Of a stretch of DNA of 64,000 bases, positions 34,885 to 42,975 are shown in pieces. How positions within the stretch are numbered: position 1 is the stretch's first letter; each line of letters starts with the position of its first letter. Position numbers and translations under genes: made by a program. The stretch is from Syntrophomonas zehnderi OL-4 (lineage in GTDB: Bacteria > Bacillota > Syntrophomonadia > Syntrophomonadales > Syntrophomonadaceae). The stretch lies in assembly GCF_000983115.1 (NCBI RefSeq), contig NZ_CGIH01000020.1, positions 1 to 64,000 on the forward strand, in the 5' to 3' direction. The notes under the pieces were generated by a model. The model searched no databases. It was not told the DNA's origin and worked only from the letters and a program-made list of their open reading frames with translations.

Positions 34885-35856
34885 TTGTTTAATCACAGGT
34901 TTACAAAAGTACTAACATTACTTGTTTTATTTAGTATGATGTCTGTGTTTGTAGTTGGTTGCGGAGGAAACCAGGCATCTAAAGAAGGTACTGCTAACAC
35001 CATTGATAGCTGGGTGCTGGGCACCGATCATGAGTTCTCAGTCCGGCCCGACGGCTATCTTGAACTTCAGCAGGTATATGATTTCAAATTTGATAATGTA
35101 CAGGTTATGGACTTAGGTGTAACCTATGGTGCTTTGCAAAACGGTAAGGTACCGGTAGCGATGGGTTTTGCTACCGATGGACGAATTGCTGCTTTGGGTC
35201 TGGTTAGTCTTGAGGATGATAAAGGCTTCTTTCCCGTTTATAATCCCGCTCCAGTCGTGAGACAGGAAGTGTTGAAAGCATATCCTGAATTGGAGGAAAT
35301 CCTGGCACCCATCAGTGAGAAACTTGATACAGAATCCATGATTGATCTTAATAAACAGGTTGATGTAGATAATAAGACTCCGGAAGAAGCAGCCAAAGAC
35401 TGGCTTCTAAAAGAAAACCTTATTGATGAAAAAAGCCCTAAAGTAAAAAAAGGTAAGATAACAGTCGGATCGAAAGAATTTACCGAACAGCTTATTTTAG
35501 GGCAGATCACCATTCAACTGCTTGAAAACAAAGGTTTTGAGGTGGAAGACCAAACAGGACTTAATGGTAGTGCGGTAGTAAGAGCGGCCCTGGAAGGTAA
35601 AGAGGTCGACCTTTACTGGGAGTATACCGGAACAGCCTGGCTCACCTATATGGAAAATGAAGAACCCATTACTGATTCTGAAGAATGCTACGAGAAGGTT
35701 AAGGAAGCAGACGCTGCCAATGGTCTGGTATGGCTGGATTATGCACCCTTTGATAACACCTATACTTTAATGATGCGTAAGGCGGATGCAGATGCATACG
35801 GTATCAAGACCATCAGTGATCTGGCTGAAGTAGTAAAATCTAATCAAAAACTGTAG
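34885..35856 (+). CDS. Osmoprotectant-binding lipoprotein with circularly permuted OpuAC domain
   Basis: This 323-residue lipoprotein (lipobox VVGC, Cys26) is related to OsmF/YehZ. In OsmF the N-terminal lobe piece (VGSK...TE...EYTGT...NNTYT...) comes first and the piece ending PAPVVR...YP..A.DWL comes second. Here the order is reversed: VLGTDHEFSVRPDGYLELQQVYDF to KDWLLKENLI occupies about 43-178, and ITVGSKEFTEQLILGQ to TISDLAEVVKS about 190-321. The stop is followed at once by a terminator, so nothing is cut off. Permutations are known within this family (OpuAC versus ProX). Start TTG, site ATGGAGGGA. Confidence 0.88.
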   Translation: MFNHRFTKVLTLLVLFSMMSVFVVGCGGNQASKEGTANTIDSWVLGTDHEFSVRPDGYLELQQVYDFKFDNVQVMDLGVTYGALQNGKVPVAMGFATDGRIAALGLVSLEDDKGFFPVYNPAPVVRQEVLKAYPELEEILAPISEKLDTESMIDLNKQVDVDNKTPEEAAKDWLLKENLIDEKSPKVKKGKITVGSKEFTEQLILGQITIQLLENKGFEVEDQTGLNGSAVVRAALEGKEVDLYWEYTGTAWLTYMENEEPITDSEECYEKVKEADAANGLVWLDYAPFDNTYTLMMRKADADAYGIKTISDLAEVVKSNQKL

Positions 35857-35865
35857 GATAGGACT

Positions 35866-35903
35866 AAAAAGGGTGGAGCTGTATATGGCTCCTCCCTTTT
35901 TTT
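35866..35903 (+). terminator. Intrinsic terminator of the osmoprotectant operon
   Basis: AAAAAGGGTGGAGC pairs with GCTCCTCCCTTTTT (one T-T bulge), then more T's. It lies 9 bp after the binding-protein stop and separates it from the asparagine-synthetase-like gene, though readthrough is possible. Confidence 0.8.
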
Positions 35904-35927
35904 AATTAGGAAGGAGACCACTTTATT

Positions 35928-37361
35928 GTGAGTGCAATATCAGGGATCTATAGATCAAGTATTAATGAAGTCCACAAACAGATGGCGAATAAACTTAATC
36001 ATCGCGGCAAGGGCCATTTCTATTGGAGAAATGAGTCCGCTACCATAAGTCTTGCCGGTAACACTTCATCTCACAGCGGATTTTTCACCGATGGGGATAT
36101 GGTTTTGGCTGTAGATGGTAAGATTCAAAATTATAGCGCCGATGATTATTTATACCCTGCTGATATAGCTGCACTGTTTAATGCTAAAGGAGAAGCTTTT
36201 CTGCAGGATCTACAGGGTTCTTTTGCTTTGTTGCTTGCCGATGATAACGACAATTTACTTGCCGCCCGTGATAATCATGGTATTAAACCGTTATACTGGG
36301 GGCGTTATAAGGAATCACTTTGCTTTGCTTCCGAAGCCAAGGCCTTAAGCGGCTTATGCCAGAACATCGAGGCCTTTCCCCCCGGACATTGTTATTATAA
36401 GGGGAAGCTGTACCGTTTCCATAAGCTTCCCCAAAAACCATCACCAGTAGAAACTCTGGATCTCCCAAGCACGGCGGAGCAAATAAAAGATATTTTATTT
36501 GATGCAGTAGCCATTCACTGCAATGGTGCAGCCAACATGGGCGTTTTTCTCAGTGGCGGATTGGATAGCAGTATTCTGGCCGCACTATCCTGCAGACAGG
36601 ATACTGAGGTTCATACCTTTACGGTAGGGTTTTCACAAAGCCAGGATCAATTTTATGCCCGTGAGGTAGCTGACTATCTGGGCACCCACCATCACGAATA
36701 TATTTCAGATCTAACGGAAATCTATGAGATTCTCCCCTCCGTGATTTATCACCTGGAATCTTTTGATGTATCTTTGGTGCGCAGTGCAGTAGCCAATTAT
36801 CTAGCTTCCCAGCAGGCTGCTGAATCAGGTGTTGATATCATCCTAATGGGAGAAGGAGCCGATGAGCTTTTTGGTGGCTATAATTACCTAAAAAATAAAA
36901 ATCCGGTTGAGCAGAGCTTAGAACTTAATAAGCTTCTGGCAGAATCACACAGTATGAGCTTGCAACGGGTAGATCGCATGACGTCTGCATACGGTCTGGA
37001 TGTTGGCTTACCCTTCATGGATTCCCGTCTTATTAAGCTGGCAGAACAAATACCAATAAACTATAAGATTACAGCCGACAAGACTGAAAAGTGGATCTTG
37101 CGTACTGCTTTTACCGGTGATTTACCGGAGAATATAATCTGGAGACCTAAAGTAGAGTTCAGTCAAGGTTCAGGCACCGCTGATGTTCTCAGTCAGAGCA
37201 TTCAAAGCAGAATAAGTGACTCAGAGTTTGCTGCCCAAAAAAAGATTTCGGACAAACTGATTTTAAATTCGAAAGAAGAATTATATTACTATCGGATTTT
37301 CCATCAATACTTTCCTGAAAGAGAACTGGCTGAAAACACCTGCCGCTGGCAGCCCTGGTAA
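35928..37361 (+). CDS. Asparagine synthetase B-like protein without the glutaminase cysteine
   Basis: This 477-residue two-domain protein has an N-terminal Ntn-type glutaminase fold (1-150, with ARDNHGIKPLYWG) and a C-terminal synthetase with the ATP pyrophosphatase loop SGGLDSS (209-215), GEGADELFGGY, and GLDVGLPFMDSRLI. Active family members begin MCGI, Cys2 being the nucleophile that releases ammonia from glutamine. This one begins MSAISGIY, so Cys2 is Ser and the next Gly is Ala. The start is GTG behind AAGGAGACC. It probably uses free ammonia or makes another amide or adenylate. Its place after an osmolyte operon could hint at an amide-type compatible solute, which is speculative. Confidence 0.85.
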   Translation: MSAISGIYRSSINEVHKQMANKLNHRGKGHFYWRNESATISLAGNTSSHSGFFTDGDMVLAVDGKIQNYSADDYLYPADIAALFNAKGEAFLQDLQGSFALLLADDNDNLLAARDNHGIKPLYWGRYKESLCFASEAKALSGLCQNIEAFPPGHCYYKGKLYRFHKLPQKPSPVETLDLPSTAEQIKDILFDAVAIHCNGAANMGVFLSGGLDSSILAALSCRQDTEVHTFTVGFSQSQDQFYAREVADYLGTHHHEYISDLTEIYEILPSVIYHLESFDVSLVRSAVANYLASQQAAESGVDIILMGEGADELFGGYNYLKNKNPVEQSLELNKLLAESHSMSLQRVDRMTSAYGLDVGLPFMDSRLIKLAEQIPINYKITADKTEKWILRTAFTGDLPENIIWRPKVEFSQGSGTADVLSQSIQSRISDSEFAAQKKISDKLILNSKEELYYYRIFHQYFPERELAENTCRWQPW

Positions 37362-37555
37362 GACAAAGCGAGTATGGATGGGCTGCTCATCATACTGCGA
37401 AAAAGCAATATAGTATCTCCGGGTAAACCTTTGTAAAGAGTTACCGGGTATGGACAGAGCCACCAAATCAATACCCCCAACAGCTCTGCTTAGAGAAGTT
37501 ATTTTTTAAGCAGTTACAGAATAACCGGTCTTGAATGCAGTGGAAAGGGAAAATA

Positions 37556-37591
37556 CCAGCCACAAGAACCGTCTCCCTGGCTGGTTCAACA
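37556..37591. repeat. GGACGGTTCTT-core dispersed repeat, copy 3 (inverted)
   Basis: CCAGCCACAAGAACCGTC, then CCCTGGCTGG, forms a hairpin whose inner core is the complement of the 460 and 30702 copies. It lies in the 250-bp gap between the convergent asparagine-synthetase-like and purL genes. Confidence 0.6.
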
Positions 37592-37610
37592 GACCGGCTG
37601 GTTGTGTAAT

Positions 37611-40600
37611 TTATTTAAAGTAGTTTACACCTGCGGTAAACAGACGCTGGTCTTTTTCGTGGGGGATATTGATATAAAGGTGGCTGCCGATTCTCTCGGA
37701 ATGGGCCATTTTGCCTAATACCCTGCCATCGGGGCTGGTAATGGCTTCGATGGCATAAAAAGATCCGTTGGGGTTAAACCGGATGTCATAGGTAGGTTGC
37801 CCCTGTTCATCGACATATTGGGCGGCAATTTGCCCGTTTTCGGCCATTCGTTGTATATCTTCCTCACTGGCAACAAAGCGGCCTTCGCCATGGGATACAG
37901 CGATTTGATGAATATCCCCGACCTCTACATTGGCAAACCAGGGCGATAAAACCGAAGCGATCCTGGTTTTTACCATCCTGGACATATGACGGCCAATCCA
38001 GTTGTAGGTTAGAGTAGGCTGGTTTGCTTCGATGTCCCGAATCTCACCATAGGGAAGCAGTCCCAGCTTAATTAGGGCCTGAAAACCGTTGCATATACCG
38101 AGTATTAAACCATCCCGGTTCTTTAGAAGTTCCATTACTGTGTCGCAGACGCGCGGGTTGCGAAAAACGGCGGCAATAAATTTGCCGGATCCATCTGGCT
38201 CATCACCGGCACTAAAGCCGCCTGGAAGCATAATGATTTGAGCTTTGCTAATCCGGGCAGCCATGACCTGGATGGACTCCTCAATCGCCGTAGGACTAAG
38301 GTTATTGAAGATAAATAAATCAGTCTGGGCTCCGGCCATTGCAAACCTTTTTTGGGTGTCATATTCACAATTGGTGCCCGGGAATACGGGGATGAATACC
38401 CGGGGTTTAGCCAAGGTTACTCTAGAATGGGCCGAACTGCGCCGGTGCAAGGAGAGGGCTGGAGGCGGGGCATTTTCAATCTTTGCTGTTCTAGTCGGAA
38501 ATACTTTTTCCAGGGGGGTTTCCCAGGCTGTCTGGGCTTCCTGCAGGCTAAGGTTCATGCTGCCGATTTCAATGGCTGCCTTTGCTTGGGTCTGGCCCAG
38601 TATCCTGTAAGGAAGAGAGCCCAGGGCCTGCTGGACATCTGCATTTTCCGGCATTTCCACAACCAAACTGCCATACTCCGGGGAAAACAGCAGGTTTTTT
38701 AAGGCATGGGGGGTTAATCCCGGGTCGGCCAGGGTAAATCCGATCTGGTTGCCAAAAGACATTTTGCTGATTGCTTCGGCAATACCGCCCTCGCGTACCG
38801 GATAGGCAGCCAGTATTTGGCCGTCCTGAATCAATTGATAAATGCGCTGATAGGTTTCCTTCAGCAAGGCAAAATCAGGTATTTCATATGTGTCCCTGAC
38901 CACGGGGATAAATACTACCTGGCTGTTGGTTTCTTTATATTCCGGGGAAATGATTTGCCTGACATCTACCGGGTTAACTGCAAAAGCCACCAGGGTAGGC
39001 GGGACATTAAGATCGAGGAAGGTACCGGACATGCTGTCTTTGCCGCCGATAGCAGGGATCCCCAACTCTATCTGGGCCTGGTAAGCTCCCAGCAAAGCCG
39101 CCAAGGGCTTGCCCCATTTACGGCTGTCTGTGCCCAGTTTTTCAAAATATTCCTGCAGGCTTAAGCGTATGGTTTGATAATTACCCCCCATGGCAACGAT
39201 TTTGGAGACGGCTTCGATGATGGCGTAAATAGCGCCATGAAAAGGACTCCATTTAGCTATTTGGGGATTATAGCCAAAGGTCATAAGGGTACCGGTGGTG
39301 GTGTCCCCGGATTCCACCGGCAATTTAGCGGCCATCCCTACAGCAGGGGTTGCCTGGTATTTGCCGCCCAAAGGCATTAACACCGTAGCGGCTCCGATGG
39401 AACTGTCAAAAAGCTCTATCAGTCCTCGCTGGGAGCAGACATTTAAATCCTGCAAGTTATTCAGCCAGGCCTCTTTTAGATCCAGGGGAAGCTTGGCTGC
39501 CCGGGTAGTAAAATAATTATCTTCAGTGGCCGGTTCCTGCACTGTGACATTGGTATGCTGTTTCACTCCGTTGGTGTCTAAAAAGTCGCGGGCAATATCC
39601 ACGATGGTACTGCCCCGCCAGAGCATCTTAAGCCGGCGCTCCGCGGTTACTTCGGCTACTGCAACGGCGTCAAGATTTTCAGAGGCGGCCAGGTCAATAA
39701 ATAATGCTGCTTTTTCCCGCTCTACAACGACCGCCATTCTTTCCTGGGATTCAGAAATGGCCAACTCGGTTCCATCCAAGCCTTCGTATTTTTTGGGAAC
39801 TTTATCCAGATTAATCAGCAGGCCGTCCGTTAACTCACCTATAGCAACAGATACGCCTCCGGCTCCAAAGTCGTTGCATTTTTTGATAAGTTTGCTGGCC
39901 TGGGGATTTCTAAACAGCCGTTGGATTTTTCTTTCGGTAGGGGGGTTGCCTTTTTGCACTTCAGCTCCACAGTTAAAGATTGATTCCCGGGTGTGTTCCA
40001 CAGAAGATCCGGTTGCTCCTCCACAGCCATCACGGCCGGTTAGGCCGCCTAGAAGGATTACGATATCACCAGCGGTTGGAGTTGCCCGGGTCACGTTGGC
40101 TTTAGGCGCTGCTCCTATGACCGCTCCTACTTCCATGCGTTTGGCGATAAAACCGTCATCATATACTTCGGCTACATGCCCGGTGGCCAGTCCAATCTGA
40201 TTGCCGTAGGAACTGTACCCGGCTGCCGCGCCGGTGGTGATTTTCCTCTGGGAAAGCTTGCCCGGCAAGGTCTTATCAATACTGGTTCGGGGATCGCCGC
40301 AACCGGTTACCCGCATGGCCTGGTAAACATAGACCCGACCTGACAGGGGATCTCTGATGGCACCTCCCAGACACGTGGCCGCCCCGCCAAAAGGTTCTAT
40401 TTCAGTAGGATGGTTATGGGTTTCGTTTTTAAACATTATCAACCATTCTTCTTTTTTACCGTTGACATCCGCCTCAACCACAATGCTGCAGGCATTGACC
40501 TCATCAGAAATATCCAGATCCGGTAGCCGACCTTCTTGTCTTAGCTTTTTCATTCCCAGCAAAGCCAGATCCATAAGGCAAAGATCCTGGATTTTAGAGC

Positions 40601-41399
40601 CATACACCTGATTGCGATCTTTAAGAGAGGTTTCATAGGCTTTTTTTATGGGCCAAGCTAACCCGCCATCAGCAATAGATATCTTGTCAAGGCTGGTTAA
40701 AAAGGTAGTATGACGGCAATGATCCGACCAATAGGTATCGATTACCTTTAGCTCAGTCAGGGTGGGGTTTCTTTTTTCGTTGTCCCGGAAGTAACCCTGA
40801 CAAAATTTTAGATCCGCCAGGCTCATAACCAGGCCCAGAGTCGTCAGCCAGGAAGCCAGTTCGGATTCCTCCATTTGTATAAAACCATCTAAAATAGCTA
40901 TATCCTGCGGTATAATTGTTTCCATTTCCAGGGTAAGGGGTTTTTCCAGGGGGGCCTCCCGGGAATCCACGGGATTAATACAATAGTTTTTAATCTTTGC
41001 ATAATCGTTTGCGGATATATCTCCGTAAAGCAGGATCAGCTTGGAGGAAAGCACCGAGGGCGGTTCTCCCTGGGTTAAGATCTGAATACACTGGGCAGCG
41101 GAATCGGCCCGCTGGTCGTACTGGCCGGGCAGATATTCCACAGCAAAGTGTTTAAGGTTTGGATCCAGATCGATTTTTTCATCATGGACAAAATCCACAT
41201 TAGGTTCAGAAAAAATGGTATTTTTGGCCCGTTCATAATCCTGGTCGGATAGTCCGGATATGTCATAGCGGTTGATTATTCTGACCCTTTCCAGCTTGGA
41301 TATCCCCAGGTTTTCCTTTAAATCAAGGTATAAATGGCGAGCCTCAACATCAAAGCCCGGTTTTTTTTCAACCAATATGCGCTTAACAGTATTTTGCAA
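37611..41399 (-). CDS. purL: Phosphoribosylformylglycinamidine synthase, single-chain
   Basis: This 1262-residue FGAM synthase does the fourth step of purine synthesis: FGAR + glutamine + ATP to FGAM. It joins a PurS-like N-terminal domain, a FGAM synthase-like ATPase core (KNETHNHPTEIEPFGGAATCLGG; GDIVILLGGLTGRDGCGGATGSS) and a C-terminal class-I glutaminase (catalytic Cys in GICNGFQ; His in AHSER). Most Firmicutes split these into purS, purL and purQ; the fused clostridial form is recognised. The start is TTG. A hairpin with T-run on the coding strand about 110 bp upstream (GCTG-AAAATA-CAGC) might attenuate. No other pur genes are adjacent. Confidence 0.95.
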   Translation of the reverse strand: MQNTVKRILVEKKPGFDVEARHLYLDLKENLGISKLERVRIINRYDISGLSDQDYERAKNTIFSEPNVDFVHDEKIDLDPNLKHFAVEYLPGQYDQRADSAAQCIQILTQGEPPSVLSSKLILLYGDISANDYAKIKNYCINPVDSREAPLEKPLTLEMETIIPQDIAILDGFIQMEESELASWLTTLGLVMSLADLKFCQGYFRDNEKRNPTLTELKVIDTYWSDHCRHTTFLTSLDKISIADGGLAWPIKKAYETSLKDRNQVYGSKIQDLCLMDLALLGMKKLRQEGRLPDLDISDEVNACSIVVEADVNGKKEEWLIMFKNETHNHPTEIEPFGGAATCLGGAIRDPLSGRVYVYQAMRVTGCGDPRTSIDKTLPGKLSQRKITTGAAAGYSSYGNQIGLATGHVAEVYDDGFIAKRMEVGAVIGAAPKANVTRATPTAGDIVILLGGLTGRDGCGGATGSSVEHTRESIFNCGAEVQKGNPPTERKIQRLFRNPQASKLIKKCNDFGAGGVSVAIGELTDGLLINLDKVPKKYEGLDGTELAISESQERMAVVVEREKAALFIDLAASENLDAVAVAEVTAERRLKMLWRGSTIVDIARDFLDTNGVKQHTNVTVQEPATEDNYFTTRAAKLPLDLKEAWLNNLQDLNVCSQRGLIELFDSSIGAATVLMPLGGKYQATPAVGMAAKLPVESGDTTTGTLMTFGYNPQIAKWSPFHGAIYAIIEAVSKIVAMGGNYQTIRLSLQEYFEKLGTDSRKWGKPLAALLGAYQAQIELGIPAIGGKDSMSGTFLDLNVPPTLVAFAVNPVDVRQIISPEYKETNSQVVFIPVVRDTYEIPDFALLKETYQRIYQLIQDGQILAAYPVREGGIAEAISKMSFGNQIGFTLADPGLTPHALKNLLFSPEYGSLVVEMPENADVQQALGSLPYRILGQTQAKAAIEIGSMNLSLQEAQTAWETPLEKVFPTRTAKIENAPPPALSLHRRSSAHSRVTLAKPRVFIPVFPGTNCEYDTQKRFAMAGAQTDLFIFNNLSPTAIEESIQVMAARISKAQIIMLPGGFSAGDEPDGSGKFIAAVFRNPRVCDTVMELLKNRDGLILGICNGFQALIKLGLLPYGEIRDIEANQPTLTYNWIGRHMSRMVKTRIASVLSPWFANVEVGDIHQIAVSHGEGRFVASEEDIQRMAENGQIAAQYVDEQGQPTYDIRFNPNGSFYAIEAITSPDGRVLGKMAHSERIGSHLYINIPHEKDQRLFTAGVNYFK

Positions 41400-41674
41400 T
41401 TAACTCAGCCTCATTCCTTTGGTCGCTGGTTTTATGAGGAAAACTTTGGTTACTCATGTTTACTAATTTACTATGAATACCTTAAATTACTTTAAAAACT
41501 TAACAAAAACCCAGCTGCTATTTTCAGCGGTGCTTGTATCCTTGGTTTTTACAGAAAAAACAGTATAGTTATTATAATACGATTTGTTTTTAATTTAAAA
41601 GCAAAAAAACGTGCGGATCAATTCTGTCTGTAAGTCAAGTATAATAAATCCATGTTTTTAAAATCCTGGTCGAG

Positions 41675-42559
41675 TTAAGTGATAGTTTTTTTCCAGCGGG
41701 GAAATTGCACCTGGGATATGATCATCCCGGACAGCATCAGCAGGCATCCCCAAATTTCAATAGGCTGCAGTATCTCCTGCAACAACAGCAATCCGCCGAT
41801 GGCAGCGAATACCGTTTCCATGCTTAGTATGATCGCGGTATGGGTGGCGGGGGCGTACCTCTGCCCTAGTGCCTGGAGGGTATAGGCAATCCCGACCGAG
41901 CAAATGCCTCCGTATAACAAGGGCGCTGCTGCGGCCCGGATATCCTGGATTGCGAATGTTTCGGTCATTAAAGCGACCAGAAAGCTTAACAGGGCGCAGG
42001 TTAAAAACTGAATGGCGGAGAGTTTTAGCACATCAACCCGGGTGGAATAGTAGCCGATAATAAGGATATGAACTGCCCAGAAAAATGCGCCGATTAATTC
42101 CAGCAAGTCACCATACATAAGGGCAGAGGATTCCTTGACACACAAGAAATAGATTCCGGTAATAGCCAGCAGGCAGCCTGTCCAGGTCTCAACCCCGGTC
42201 TTGTGGTGCAGGAAAAGACCTAAAACCGGTACCAGAACCACATAAAGACCGGTTATAAATGCTGCTTTGCCGGCAGTGGTATAAACAAGGCCTATCTGCT
42301 GGAAGGATGCTCCGCAAAATAATACTGTTCCCGCTATCAAACCGGGAACTAATATATTATTCCATTTAGATTCGACCGTGGGGGAATCATTTTTCAAAAA
42401 GAAAAGCAGCGGCATAAGTGACAGGCTGCCCAGCAGAAATCGTATTCCGTTAAAATAAAAAGGCCCCAGATAATCCATGCCCACCCTTTGGGCTACAAAG
42501 GCAAGCCCCCAGATCGCCGCAACCAGCAGGAGCAGGAGGTTGGATTTCATGACTTTCAT
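41675..42559 (-). CDS. EamA/DMT family permease
   Basis: This 294-residue protein has ten membrane segments and two EamA repeats. The start NLLLLLVAAIWGLAFVAQRVGMDYLGPFYFNGIRFLLGSLSL is typical, and the second repeat contains YAPATHTAIILSMETVFAAIGGLLLLQE. Relatives export amino acids or metabolites. The gene lies upstream of purL on the same strand with 275 bp between, so it may or may not be co-transcribed. Confidence 0.87.
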   Translation of the reverse strand: MKVMKSNLLLLLVAAIWGLAFVAQRVGMDYLGPFYFNGIRFLLGSLSLMPLLFFLKNDSPTVESKWNNILVPGLIAGTVLFCGASFQQIGLVYTTAGKAAFITGLYVVLVPVLGLFLHHKTGVETWTGCLLAITGIYFLCVKESSALMYGDLLELIGAFFWAVHILIIGYYSTRVDVLKLSAIQFLTCALLSFLVALMTETFAIQDIRAAAAPLLYGGICSVGIAYTLQALGQRYAPATHTAIILSMETVFAAIGGLLLLQEILQPIEIWGCLLMLSGMIISQVQFPRWKKTIT

Positions 42560-42975
42560 AAGGTATTCTCCCCAGCTACTTCGAAAATTAGGTTATAGGT
42601 TGTACCAGGATTAAGGATACCTCAAACAGGCCCAATTAAAAAGCCTGTTTCTGATGCAGGGGTAAGGAGCAAGGGCTGCGGATAGCGCAGATGCGCTGAT
42701 TTACACGGCTTTTTAAAAAACGGGTGATAAACTGGGCACAATAAATTCTTGCCCACCCAACATTATAAGATCTATACAAATACCGAAGCTGGCTGAACTC
42801 AAACTGGCAGAGAACAGCTCGGGCAAAACAGGTGCCAACGGGTAGAAATGACTGAGACAGGGCCTATTCTTATTTCATTATAGGCCATGCTGAAAGAACC
42901 GATAAGTTCGGTTACTTTACCCCAAAACCTGGTGTGGGGGAGTACCAAATCCCTTACACCACAGGCCAGGGAAAA
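42560..42975. other. Intergenic stretch between DMT and RND genes
   Basis: There is no gene that I recognise. A 139-codon plus-strand frame starting at 42887 is the complement of the RND gene end. A membrane-fusion gene, the usual partner of an RND pump, is not here. Confidence 0.45.

Noticed and set aside
38245-40611. Several plus-strand frames of 80-224 codons opposite purL
   Set aside because: They are antisense shadows of a well-conserved enzyme gene and lack start signals.
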